NCBI GenBank assembly: GCA_945889015.1 | Contig: CAMDBL010000014.1 | Coordinates: 1-37,166, forward strand | Origin: Devosia equisanguinis | GTDB lineage: Bacteria > Pseudomonadota > Alphaproteobacteria > Rhizobiales > Hyphomicrobiaceae | Reading direction: 5' to 3' | DNA length: 37,166 bases | In this document: positions 24,011 to 32,012 of the stretch, in pieces | Numbering within the stretch: position 1 is the first letter of the stretch | Layout of the letters: every line of letters starts with the position of its first letter | The notes under the pieces: generated by a model | What the model was told of the DNA's origin: nothing | Database searches by the model: none | Seen by the model: the letters and a program-made list of their open reading frames with translations, nothing else | Position numbers and translations under genes: made by a program

Positions 24011-25092
24011 TTCGCACCGTAGGCCGAGGTCGCCGCGGCCGAGCCGTTGAACAGGTTGGTGATGCGGCGCTCGCGCTCGGTGTCGATACGGACCGTCGCG
24101 GTCATGCCGGCGCGAAGCGGCGGCTCGCCGGAACGCTGCTTCAAGCGCAGCTTGACCGGCAGGCGCTGGACCACCTTCACCCAGTTGCCGGTGGCGTTCT
24201 GCGGCGGCAGGATCGCGAACTCGGCCCCCGTCGCCGGGCTGATGGTGTCGACCTCCGCCTCCCACTCGAGGCCTGGATAGATGTCGAGCAGAACCGTCGC
24301 CGTCAGCCCAGGGCGAACGTGGGTCAGCTCCGTCTCCTTGAAATTGGCCTCCACCCAGGGCCGCGTGTCGGCGACGATGGCGAACAGCGTCGTCGCGAGC
24401 TTGAGCTGCTCGCCGGGCTGCACCTTGAAATTGACGACGACGCCGGAGACCGGTGCGCGAACCGTGGTGCGCTCCAACTCCAGTCTGGCGCGATCACGCT
24501 CGGCGATCTTCTGGCGCACGAGCGCATACTCGTCGATCTTGCGGTCGGGGCGATTGCCGAGCTGTGCCAGCGTGCGCGCCACCTTCTCGCGAACCACCGC
24601 CACGTGATCGCGGGCGGAGACGGCATTGCTCTCGACCTCCTCGAACTTGGACGACGCGACGATGCCGCGCTCTGTGAGCTGCTTCTGGCGAGCAAGCTGT
24701 GCCGTCCAGTAGACGACCTTGCTTTCGGCCTCCGCCAGCTCGCTCTTGGCCTCCATCCACTGGGCCACCAGGGTCGCCATCTGCGCGCGCGAGGAGTCGA
24801 GCTCGGCCTCGGCCTTGGCGAGCGCCAGCCCGAACGGCTCGGGATCGATGCGGAGCAGGACGTCGCCGGCCTTGACGGTGGCGTGGTCACGCACGCGCAC
24901 TTCCGCGACCCGGCCGGCAACCTCGGTTGCAACTTGTGCGATATCGGCCTTCACATAGGCGTTTTCGGTCGAGATGTAGCGGCCGCCCATCAGCCAGAAC
25001 ATCAACCCGCCGAACACCGCGATCACGGGCAACACGACGAGCAGGAACGGACGCAGCCATCCACGCCCGTGCTTCAACTCTGATAGGGTCAT
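24007..25092 (-). CDS. HlyD/EmrA-type membrane fusion protein
   Basis: A 361-residue periplasmic adaptor: one N-terminal membrane helix (about 16-34, FLLVVLPVIAVFGGLMFWL), the GRYISTENAYVKADIAQV start typical of EmrA-like proteins, a biotinyl-lipoyl half (VAGRVAEVRVRDHATVKAGDVLL), a long alpha-helical hairpin (about 85-205) and the second lipoyl half (RAPVSGVVVNFKVQPGEQL). It should link the inner-membrane MFS pump encoded nearby to an outer-membrane channel. The gene ends inside a repeat element, so its last residues may be newly acquired. It follows the MarR gene by 20 bp. Confidence 0.88.
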   Translation of the reverse strand: MTLSELKHGRGWLRPFLLVVLPVIAVFGGLMFWLMGGRYISTENAYVKADIAQVATEVAGRVAEVRVRDHATVKAGDVLLRIDPEPFGLALAKAEAELDSSRAQMATLVAQWMEAKSELAEAESKVVYWTAQLARQKQLTERGIVASSKFEEVESNAVSARDHVAVVREKVARTLAQLGNRPDRKIDEYALVRQKIAERDRARLELERTTVRAPVSGVVVNFKVQPGEQLKLATTLFAIVADTRPWVEANFKETELTHVRPGLTATVLLDIYPGLEWEAEVDTISPATGAEFAILPPQNATGNWVKVVQRLPVKLRLKQRSGEPPLRAGMTATVRIDTERERRITNLFNGSAAATSAYGAK

Positions 25093-25112
25093 GGCACCAT
25101 CTCGCTCGTGTG

Positions 25113-25595
25113 CTAGGTCTCGACCTCGGCCGGCGCCGTCTCGTCCACGGCAGCGGTCTGGTCCGCCATCACGTGCAGACGCGACTTCATGCGGTCGAGC
25201 AGTCCCGTGAGCACCCGGCGCTCCTCCTCAGTCAAATCACTCATGGCTTCGTCATTGGTCGCAGCGGCTACCGGCCAAAGTTGCTCCAGCAACAGCTCTG
25301 ATTCACGGCTTAGGTAGATCCGGTTGACGCGGCGGTCGCGCGGATCGTCGCGGCGCTCGACCAAGCCGTTGGCTTCCAGCCGGTCGATCAGCCGGCCCGC
25401 CGTCGCCTTCTCGATCTCGAGCATGTCGGCGACGTCGGACTGGCTCGCGCCGGGGCGGCGATCCAGCCGGGTGAGCGCCAGCCACTGAACACGAGTCACG
25501 CCGAGATGGCGGACGCGTCGGTCGAACACCGTGCGCAATAGGCGCGCGACGTCCGAGATCAGATAGCCGATATACCGCTCGTGGTTGGCTGGCAC
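25113..25595 (-). CDS. MarR-family transcriptional regulator
   Basis: About 160 residues with the MarR winged helix: VQWLALTRLDRRPGASQSDVADML, the recognition segment EIEKATAGRLIDRLEANGLVERR and the wing DPRDRRVNRIYLS. It probably represses the adjoining efflux genes and lets go when a drug or phenolic compound binds. The GTG at 25595 with an upstream GAGG is preferred; a TTG at 25616 would begin directly against the palindromic operator candidate. It is the first gene of the MarR-HlyD pair and divergent from the MFS gene. Confidence 0.85.
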   Translation of the reverse strand: MPANHERYIGYLISDVARLLRTVFDRRVRHLGVTRVQWLALTRLDRRPGASQSDVADMLEIEKATAGRLIDRLEANGLVERRDDPRDRRVNRIYLSRESELLLEQLWPVAAATNDEAMSDLTEEERRVLTGLLDRMKSRLHVMADQTAAVDETAPAEVET

Positions 25596-25616
25596 CCTGT
25601 GAGACCTCGTCGACAA

Positions 25617-25639
25617 ATGATAACCAGACTTACTATCAT
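25617..25639. promoter_or_regulatory. Candidate MarR operator
   Basis: ATGATA (25617-25622) and TATCAT (25634-25639) form an inverted repeat with an 11-bp spacer. It lies in the short gap between the divergent marR-hlyD and MFS genes, where one bound dimer could control both promoters. Confidence 0.45.
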
Positions 25640-25675
25640 CCTGGCTACCATCTCAATAACGACGAAGGGTCTCAG

Positions 25676-27235
25676 ATGCGCGATGACGACAATGCACTGA
25701 TGCCGCCAGCGCAACGCTGGCTCCTGCTGTGCACCGTCGTCGTGACCAATACGCTCTATTCCTCGACCATCATCATCTCCTCGACGCTGCTGCCACAGTT
25801 GCAGGGCGCACTACTCGCGACCCAGGACGAGGTATCCTGGACGATGACCTTCAACATCGTCGCGAGCGCGGTGGCCACCCCTCCTTCAGGCTGGTTGGCA
25901 GCACGACTCGGCGTTCGCCGGTCGCTGCTCCTTTGCGTCGTCCTGTTCGGGCTGTCCACAGTGATGTGCGGCGCCGCCGGCTCGCTCGAGGAAATGATCC
26001 TCTGGCGAGTCTTGCAGGGCGCTGCCGGCGCCCCCCTCGTGCCAATCGGCCAGACGCTCCTGCTGAACAGCTTTCCCAACCACCAGATGCCGACCGTCCA
26101 GTCGATCTTCGGCATGGCCAACATGGTCGGACCGGTGGCCGGGCCGATGCTCGCCGGCTGGGTTGCGGCCGAGTACGGCTGGAGATGGGCGTTCTGGATG
26201 CTTGCACCGATCATCGCCGCAGCGTTGGTCGGGATCTGGTTCCTGTTGCCCCGCGACCGCATCACCGGCCAGAAGGTCGAGCTCGATTGGACCGGCTTCC
26301 TGACGCTTTCACTCTCGGTGGCGGCCGCACAACTCGTCTTCTCGCGTGGGCAACGGCTCGACTGGTTCGCATCCTACGAAATCGTGGTCGCCACGTTCAT
26401 CGCGGTCATCGCGCTCTATATGTTCCTAGTGCACACGATGACCAGCGAGCGCTCGTTCCTCGATTTCCGCCTGCTCAACGACCACAACTACGTCGTCGGC
26501 GCCTGCATGGTGTTCATCTTCGGCGCGCTGTCGTTCGCGCCGTTGATCCTTCTGCCCTCGCTGCTCCAGCAGCAGGCCGGCTTTCCGGATGCCGCGATCG
26601 GCGAGATGATCGCCTGGCGCGGCGTCGGCGCCATTCTCGGGTTCGGCGTCTCGATGATGGCGCAGCGCATGGACCCGCGTGTCCTGCTGCTGGTCGGCGC
26701 CTGCCTGCAGACGCTCACGGGGATCTGGTTGCTGAGCTTCAACCTCGACGTCTCGACGACCGAACTCGCGCTGAACTCGATGATGCAGGGGCTGTGCATC
26801 GGCCTGTTCTGGGCGCCGATGTCCCTGGTCACGTTCTCGACGCTGCCGGCCGACCGCCGCGCCACGGGCATGTCGTTGTTCCACCTGCTGCGCACGTTCG
26901 GATCGAGCTTCTTCATATCGATCTCGGTCGCCGAGATCATGCGTGCGACGGGCTCGAACTACTCGCGCCTGACAGAGCTGATCTCCCCGTACAACCGGGT
27001 GCTCGACATGCCGGCCTCGATGGGGGGCTTCACGCTCGAGACGCTGCCCGGCATCGCCAAGATCGCCAAGGAGATCGACCGGCAGGCGATCATGCTCGGC
27101 TACACCAACGCCTGGCTGATGTATGTGCTGCTGTCGGCGTCGGCGATTCCTCTGTGCCTGCTGGTCAAGGTGCCGAAGGCCAAGCCGACGACCGACACAA
27201 TGCCCGCTGGCGACGACACTCCCGTGCGGCGCTGA
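25676..27235 (+). CDS. MFS efflux pump, DHA2 family (EmrB-like)
   Basis: A 519-residue, 14-helix drug:H+ antiporter. DHA2 marks are the WTMTFNIVASAVATPPSGWLAARLGVRR loop (motif A region, about 60-88), WRVLQGAAGAPLVPIGQTLL (motif B arginine, about 115-135) and MVGPVAGPMLAGWV (motif C, about 152-165). It should work with the HlyD/EmrA-type adaptor encoded on the opposite strand, forming an EmrAB-like tripartite exporter with an unlinked outer-membrane channel. The ATG at 25676 follows the shared operator region. Substrates are unknown. Confidence 0.9.
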   Translation: MRDDDNALMPPAQRWLLLCTVVVTNTLYSSTIIISSTLLPQLQGALLATQDEVSWTMTFNIVASAVATPPSGWLAARLGVRRSLLLCVVLFGLSTVMCGAAGSLEEMILWRVLQGAAGAPLVPIGQTLLLNSFPNHQMPTVQSIFGMANMVGPVAGPMLAGWVAAEYGWRWAFWMLAPIIAAALVGIWFLLPRDRITGQKVELDWTGFLTLSLSVAAAQLVFSRGQRLDWFASYEIVVATFIAVIALYMFLVHTMTSERSFLDFRLLNDHNYVVGACMVFIFGALSFAPLILLPSLLQQQAGFPDAAIGEMIAWRGVGAILGFGVSMMAQRMDPRVLLLVGACLQTLTGIWLLSFNLDVSTTELALNSMMQGLCIGLFWAPMSLVTFSTLPADRRATGMSLFHLLRTFGSSFFISISVAEIMRATGSNYSRLTELISPYNRVLDMPASMGGFTLETLPGIAKIAKEIDRQAIMLGYTNAWLMYVLLSASAIPLCLLVKVPKAKPTTDTMPAGDDTPVRR

Positions 27236-27303
27236 TCCGGCGGCCCGTCACTCACGCAGACACGGCCGGTCCTCGACCAAGCGGCGAGCACGGCTGTGCC
27301 CGC

Positions 27304-27495
27304 TCATCGCGACAGGTCAGTCTCCTTGGCCATGCGCTCGAAGGCCTCGGAGACCCCCTTGATCCGATAGAGGTTCTGGCCGTCCTCGGGTGGTAACAGC
27401 CGGACGACGGTGTACTTGCCCGCTCCCGCCTGCATGCTGGACCGTCCAGGCGAAAACTGCACCATCTGGCCAACCTTGTACTTATGCAGTGCCAT
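27304..27495 (-). CDS. Small conserved-looking protein, unknown function
   Basis: A 63-residue protein beginning MALHKYKVGQMVQFSPGR and ending in a helical acidic/basic tail (EAFERMAKETDLS). The middle (KYTVVRLLPPEDGQNLYRIKGV) looks like a small beta barrel of the kind found in short RNA- or protein-binding domains. GAGGAG stands before the ATG. I recall similar short proteins in Bradyrhizobium-type genomes, without known function. The longer upstream open frame lacks support. Confidence 0.6.
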   Translation of the reverse strand: MALHKYKVGQMVQFSPGRSSMQAGAGKYTVVRLLPPEDGQNLYRIKGVSEAFERMAKETDLSR

Positions 27496-27536
27496 GGTGC
27501 TCTCCTCGATCTGTCGCAGTCCAAGACCGCGCTGGT

Positions 27537-27737
27537 TCAACGATGACCGAAGCCGCGGTCTCGACGCAGCTTGACCGTCGCCGTTCCCTGCTTTTCGTCC
27601 GCCCTCGCGAAACGCTGCCTCTTGGCCGCAGCGTCCTTGGCCTTCTTGGCAGCGGTGACCCTGAACTCGCGGTACAGGATCAGTGCCCACAGCAGGATGC
27701 TGCCGAGCGCGCCAGCGAAGAAAAATATATATGACAT
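27537..27737 (-). CDS. Small membrane-anchored basic protein
   Basis: A 66-residue product: one N-terminal membrane helix (SYIFFFAGALGSILLWALIL, 2-21) followed by a strongly basic cytoplasmic tail with AAKKAKDAAAKRQRFARAD. No family is recognised. The helix and the consistent hydrophobic-to-basic layout favour a real gene, but the ribosome binding site is weak. It lies 41 bp upstream of the 63-residue gene on the same strand and could be co-transcribed with it. Confidence 0.45.
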   Translation of the reverse strand: MSYIFFFAGALGSILLWALILYREFRVTAAKKAKDAAAKRQRFARADEKQGTATVKLRRDRGFGHR

Positions 27738-27902
27738 TGCAGGTTTTACCTAGCCAAGATCAGGCGTGGTGAATGACCAGCTGTCGGCCGGGGCGGGTCA
27801 TGACCGGCTCGAGGCTAGCAACAAACCGTTAACAACCCGGCCGAACGGCCGCGATTGATCGTAGTCGACCAGGATTAGACGACGCAGAAAGTGGAGATAG
27901 AC

Positions 27903-28511
27903 GTGTCGAGCCCAGATCCGAGACGCACGGCCCCGTCCGTCCAACGCAACCGCGATCCGATTCTCGACGTGCTCAAACGCGTACTGCCAGGTTCCGGCCT
28001 GGTGCTCGAGATCGCGAGCGGCAGCGGCGAGCATGTGATCCACTTCGCAGCGGCACTCACCCACCTGTCTTTCCAACCGAGCGATCCCGACGAGACGGCG
28101 CGCGCGAGCATCGACGCGTGGGCCGCCGGTTCGGGCCTCGGCAACGTGCGCCCCGCGATCGCGCTCGACGCGGCCGCCGTGTCCTGGCCGATCGAGAGCG
28201 CCGACGCGATCGTCTGCATCAATATGATCCACATCTCGCCCTGGTCCTCCACGCTGGGGTTGATGCGGGGCGCCGCCCGCACGCTGCCGACGGGCGGGTT
28301 GCTCTATCTTTACGGTCCCTACAGGCGCGGCGGAAACCACACCTCCGAAAGCAACGCCGCCTTCGACGCCGATCTCACAGCACGCGATTCTGCCTGGGGC
28401 ATCCGCGACCTGGAGACGGTGGCCGAGATCGCACGCGTGGAGGGATTCTCGGCTCCCGCGATCGAATCCATGCCGGCCAACAATCTCTCGGTCATGCTGC
28501 GCCGGACGTGA
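27903..28511 (+). CDS. DUF938 family SAM-dependent methyltransferase
   Basis: A 202-residue protein with the class I methyltransferase motif I LVLEIASGSGEHVIHFA, the motif region FQPSDPDETARASIDAW, VCINMIHISPW at motif IV, and GGLLYLYGPYRRGGNHTSESNAAFD, which marks the DUF938 family. The substrate is unknown. The GTG at 27903 with GGAGA six bases upstream is preferred over the GTG at 27891. It lies ahead of the HU gene but has its own gap of 218 bp. Confidence 0.85.
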   Translation: MSSPDPRRTAPSVQRNRDPILDVLKRVLPGSGLVLEIASGSGEHVIHFAAALTHLSFQPSDPDETARASIDAWAAGSGLGNVRPAIALDAAAVSWPIESADAIVCINMIHISPWSSTLGLMRGAARTLPTGGLLYLYGPYRRGGNHTSESNAAFDADLTARDSAWGIRDLETVAEIARVEGFSAPAIESMPANNLSVMLRRT

Positions 28512-28729
28512 CGGAAGCACGCGGTTTTGCAGGATCGATCGTGCGATCAGGCCACAAAAACCCCGTTTTCAACGGAAAAAACCGCTGTGCACGCAAAGAA
28601 ACCCGCTTGAAAGCGCAACAACGCGTTGACAGCACCGCCACCAATCGCCATCCGTCCCTCATCGAGTTTGCGCCTGCGTCGCACCCGTCTGCGTTAGACT
28701 TTCAGTCACTGCATAGGAAAGAAAAGCCA

Positions 28730-29059
28730 ATGGCCATCGCGAAAACCGACAAAGCCGCCGCCAAAACCGACAAGCCGGCCGTCGAGACCGTCACCCTCAG
28801 CCAGCTCGCAGCGAAGCTCGCCGAGGAGAACAGCATGTCCAAGAAGGACGTGAACGCCATGCTCGCCCGGACCATCGAGTTGATCGGCGGCCATCTCAAG
28901 AAGGGCAAGCGCATCCGGATGTCCGGCCTCGGCATCCTTCAGGTCAAGAAGCGGCCGGCGCGCATGGGTCGCAACCCCGCCACAGGTGCAGCGATCAAGA
29001 TCAAGGCATCGAAGAAGATCGCGTTCCGTGCCGCCAAGGATCTGAAGGAATCGATCTGA
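28730..29059 (+). CDS. HU-family DNA-binding protein
   Basis: A 109-residue histone-like protein. An N-terminal basic-alanine extension (KTDKAAAKTDKPA) precedes the HU/IHF fold: LSQLAAKLAEENSMSKKDVNAML (helices), RIRMSGLGILQVKKRPARMGRNPATG (the DNA-bending arm, with the RNP motif that inserts at kinks) and KKIAFRAAKDLKESI. It is likely a nucleoid protein. The lysine-rich N-terminal tail is longer than in canonical HU. AGGAAAG precedes the ATG, and a perfect terminator hairpin follows. Confidence 0.9.
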   Translation: MAIAKTDKAAAKTDKPAVETVTLSQLAAKLAEENSMSKKDVNAMLARTIELIGGHLKKGKRIRMSGLGILQVKKRPARMGRNPATGAAIKIKASKKIAFRAAKDLKESI

Positions 29060-29099
29060 CCGCTTGGTCCACGTCGCCTCGCGGCGTCGCTTAGACCGC

Positions 29100-29132
29100 A
29101 AGGCCGCGCACCGTCGACCGGGGCGCGGCCTT
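29100..29132 (+). terminator. Terminator after the HU gene
   Basis: AAGGCCGCGC (29100-29109) and GCGCGGCCTT (29123-29132) form a perfect 10-bp stem with a 13-nt loop, followed by CTCCGTTTC. It lies 41 bp after the HU stop and also faces the convergent TRAP gene. Confidence 0.65.
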
Positions 29133-29176
29133 CTCCGTTTCAAGATGCCGACCCGCCGCTTCGACAGGCCGGTCGC

Positions 29177-30220
29177 TCAGGCTTTCGCATGCTTGGCGAT
29201 CGCCGCCTTGGCGTCCGCGATGAGCTTCTCGCCGTCGCGACCTTTCTCCTTCATCGCCTTGATCCATGCCTCCTGCACCGGCGCGGTGGTCTTGATCCAA
29301 CGCTGCTTCTCCTCATCGGTAATGGAGGTGATGGTGTTGCCGCGCTTCGCGACCATCGCGCGCACCTCGGCGCCGGCCTCGTCCCAGACCTTGCCAGCGG
29401 AAGTGGCGAACGCCATGCCGGTGGTGTCGTCGATCACCTTCCTGAGTTCGGCCGGCAACCCAGAGTAGCGGGCCTTGTTCATGGCCAGGAAGAAGCCCGC
29501 AGTGTAAAGCGTCGGCGATCCCGGGATCTCGGTATGGAACTTGACGAGCTCGTGCACCTTGATCGCGGGGACGACCTCCCACGGGACCACCGCGCCGTCG
29601 ATCACGCCCTGGGCGAGGCTCTCGGGCACTTGCGGCACGGGCATGCCGATGGCGGAAGCGCCCAGCGCTTTCAAGGCCTCGCCGGCGAGCCGGGTCGGGA
29701 ATCGCAGCTTGAGCCCCCTCAGGTCCTCCATTGTCTTGACCTGCTTCTTGGCATGGATCAGCCCGACATCATGGGACCAGAAGGAAAGCAGCTTCACGTC
29801 CTTGGTCTCGTTGGCGAGATGCGCGTCGCCGAACTCCTGTGCCGCACGCGCATTGACGATGCCGCGGCGGTCGCAGATGAACGGCAGATCGAAGACCTCG
29901 GTCGAGGGAAAGCGGCCGGCGGTAGTGCCGGGCAGCGTCCAGATGATATCGACGACGCCATCCTTGGCCTGGTCGTATAGCTGCGGAGGCGCACCGCCCA
30001 GTTGCATCGACGGGAAGATCTGGACCACCAGCTTTCCATCCGATGCCTGCTGCACCTGCTTCGCCCAGGGCGCCAGCAGCTTGGCGTGAACGTTCGATAT
30101 CGGCGGCAGGAAATGATGCAGCTTCAACGTCATCGCCTGGGCGGACGCAGGCCTTACGATTGCGGGGCTGGCGACAGCGGCACCAGCGGTCACGATGAAC
30201 CTGCGGCGTGAAACGGTCAT
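29177..30220 (-). CDS. TRAP transporter solute-binding protein DctP, Tat-exported
   Basis: A 347-residue binding protein with a twin-arginine signal (MTVSRRRFIVTAGAAVASPA, RR followed by F and I), so it is probably exported folded. The mature part has DctP-family features: LKLHHFLPPISNVHAKLLAPWAKQV, KLVVQIFPSMQLGGAPPQLYDQAKDG, LRGLKLRFPTRLAGEALKALGA and GVIDGAVVPWEVVPAIKV. GGGAGG precedes the ATG. No dctQ or dctM lies beside it, so it is an orphan receptor here. It diverges from the coxM-type gene across 244 bp; a shared regulator or substrate is possible but unproven. Confidence 0.88.
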   Translation of the reverse strand: MTVSRRRFIVTAGAAVASPAIVRPASAQAMTLKLHHFLPPISNVHAKLLAPWAKQVQQASDGKLVVQIFPSMQLGGAPPQLYDQAKDGVVDIIWTLPGTTAGRFPSTEVFDLPFICDRRGIVNARAAQEFGDAHLANETKDVKLLSFWSHDVGLIHAKKQVKTMEDLRGLKLRFPTRLAGEALKALGASAIGMPVPQVPESLAQGVIDGAVVPWEVVPAIKVHELVKFHTEIPGSPTLYTAGFFLAMNKARYSGLPAELRKVIDDTTGMAFATSAGKVWDEAGAEVRAMVAKRGNTITSITDEEKQRWIKTTAPVQEAWIKAMKEKGRDGEKLIADAKAAIAKHAKA

Positions 30221-30464
30221 GGAGCCTCCCTGTTGATTATAAGCCCGCCGCTTCTGGCGAGCGGTTCTCGGCGATCGATGCCGACGGCAAGCCACTATCG
30301 CAGACGGCCGCAGCCGAAACCAGAGCTGGGATGCGCGCCGATGGAGACAGGCATGCGCCGCTCGTCGGCCCCTCTGCGAGGAAGGCAGTAGCGGAGGGCG
30401 GGCGCGGACGCTAGGTTGGGCCCGAACAGGCAACATCACGAAACGCCAAAGAGGGAGCGTGCCA

Positions 30465-31325
30465 ATGCGATACGAGGCACCGGAAACATCCGAGGCCGCA
30501 GCAGATCTGCTGGCCAAGTTCAAGGGGGAAGCGAGGATCCTCGCCGGCGGCACCGACTTGCTGGTGCAGATGAAGACCGACATGGTCACCCCCGAGCTGA
30601 TCGTCGACATCAAGGGGATCAAGGAGACGCGCACCATCGTCGAGAAGGACGGCGCGTTCACCATCGGCGCGGCCGTGTCCGGCGCCGAGCTCAAAGAGCA
30701 TCCGACCTTGAGCAAGATCTGGCCCGGCATTGTCGAGGGCGCCAATCTGATCGGGTCGACCCAGGTTCAGGGCCGCGCCAGTCTCGGCGGCAACCTGTGC
30801 AACGCCTCGCCCGCAGCCGACAGCGTGCCGACGCTGATCGCCGCCGGCGCCACGGTGGTGATCGCGGGTCCGAATGGCCGCCGCGAGGCCCCGGTCGCTG
30901 ACGTCGCGGTCAAGCCGCGGACGACCTCGCTCGCCAAGGGCGAGTTCGTGGTCGCCTTCAAGCTTCCGAAGAAGGCGCCGCACACGGGTGACGCCTACCT
31001 CCGCTTCATCCCACGCACCGAGATGGACATCGCCGTCGTCGGCTGCGGCGTGGTGCTGACGCTCGACGGCAAGGGCGTGTGCACGGCCGCCCGCGTCTCG
31101 CTCGGTGCCGTCGCCGAGCGCTGCCTGCTGGTCCCCGAGGCCGGTGCAGCTCTGGTCGGCAGCAAGCTGGACAAGGCCGCCTTGGACAAACTCGAGGCCG
31201 CCGCCCGCGCCGCTTGCCGTCCGATCGACGACAAGCGCGGCACCAAGGAATTCCGCATCGACATCGCCGGCGTGCTCGCCCGCCGCACCGCATTGATCGC
31301 GCTCGAGCGCGCCAGCAAGGCCTGA
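30465..31325 (+). CDS. FAD-binding subunit of a xanthine dehydrogenase/CO dehydrogenase-family enzyme (CoxM-like)
   Basis: A 286-residue medium subunit. The FAD-site motif AGGTDLLVQMK (about 28-38), the LIGSTQVQGRASLGGNLCNASPAADS segment (about 97-122) and FIPRTEMDIAVVGCGVVL are typical of the CoxM/XdhB family. It passes electrons from the molybdenum subunit via the [2Fe-2S] subunit to FAD. The ATG at 30465 with GAGGGA upstream is chosen. coxS follows after 11 bp, but no large molybdenum subunit gene is present on either side. Confidence 0.9.
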   Translation: MRYEAPETSEAAADLLAKFKGEARILAGGTDLLVQMKTDMVTPELIVDIKGIKETRTIVEKDGAFTIGAAVSGAELKEHPTLSKIWPGIVEGANLIGSTQVQGRASLGGNLCNASPAADSVPTLIAAGATVVIAGPNGRREAPVADVAVKPRTTSLAKGEFVVAFKLPKKAPHTGDAYLRFIPRTEMDIAVVGCGVVLTLDGKGVCTAARVSLGAVAERCLLVPEAGAALVGSKLDKAALDKLEAAARAACRPIDDKRGTKEFRIDIAGVLARRTALIALERASKA

Positions 31326-31336
31326 GGTACCGCCCC

Positions 31337-31828
31337 ATGAAGCATCACATCACCACCACCGTGAACGGCGACGAGGTCGAGTTCCTCTGCGACACGGACG
31401 CGACGCTGCTCGACATCCTGCGCAACGATCTCGACATGACCGGCACTAAGGAAGGCTGCGCCACAGGTGACTGCGGCGCGTGCTCGGTCACCATCGACGG
31501 CCGCCTCGTCTGCGCCTGCCTGGTGCTCGGCGTCGAGACCGCCGGCAAGAGGATCGAGACCATCGAGGGCATGGCCCCGCGCTCGGCGGACGCCAAGTCC
31601 GACACGCTGCATCCGCTGCAGCGCAAGTTCCTGGAGCACGCCGCCCTGCAATGCGGCATCTGCACGCCCGGGTTCCTGGTCGCGGCCAAGTCGCTGCTCG
31701 AGAAGAACCCCGATCCGACCGAGACCGAGGTGCGCTACTGGCTCGCCGGCAACCTTTGCCGGTGCACCGGCTACGACAAGATCGTCCGCGCGGTGATGGA
31801 CGCCGCGGCCGAGATGCGGGCGGCCTGA
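31337..31828 (+). CDS. [2Fe-2S] subunit of a xanthine dehydrogenase/CO dehydrogenase-family enzyme (CoxS-like)
   Basis: A 163-residue two-cluster protein. The plant-type cluster is held by Cys41, Cys46, Cys49 and Cys61 (GCATGDCGAC...C); the second cluster by Cys106, Cys109, Cys141 and Cys143 (CGICTPGF ... NLCRCTGY). All eight ligands are present, so it should be functional. It is translationally close to the FAD subunit. Normally a ~780-residue molybdopterin subunit completes the enzyme; none follows, and a TauE-type permease gene comes next instead. Confidence 0.93.
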   Translation: MKHHITTTVNGDEVEFLCDTDATLLDILRNDLDMTGTKEGCATGDCGACSVTIDGRLVCACLVLGVETAGKRIETIEGMAPRSADAKSDTLHPLQRKFLEHAALQCGICTPGFLVAAKSLLEKNPDPTETEVRYWLAGNLCRCTGYDKIVRAVMDAAAEMRAA

Positions 31829-31840
31829 GGTTGCGCAACC

Positions 31841-31865
31841 GGTGTCCGGCCGATCGCCGGACACC
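31841..31865 (+). terminator. GGTGTCCGG hairpin after coxS-like gene
   Basis: GGTGTCCGG (31841-31849) and CCGGACACC (31857-31865) are perfect complements with a 7-nt loop, 12 bp after the stop. It belongs to the GGTGTC hairpin group also seen after nadA and nadC. It may terminate the coxMS transcript. Confidence 0.55.
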
Positions 31866-32012
31866 GAAATCGCCGGGCGCGCCTACTGATCACCGGTTGC
31901 CGATAAATGGCGGTTGGTCTTCAGGTAGCGGCTGGTGGGCGGTCGCACGGGTAGCCGCCCGACGGGTATCTTGCTCGTCCTCTTGCGCGGGCTGGCGTGA
32001 ACAGTCGCGCCG

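Noticed and set aside
28563-28575. CCGTT-TTC-AACGG hairpin flanked by A-runs
   Set aside because: It would be a terminator only for minus-strand transcription, and no minus-strand gene lies upstream; stem is only 5 bp.
28118-28729. Extended frame upstream of the HU start
   Set aside because: It is out of frame through the methyltransferase gene; the ATG at 28730 has a good ribosome binding site and gives the HU length.
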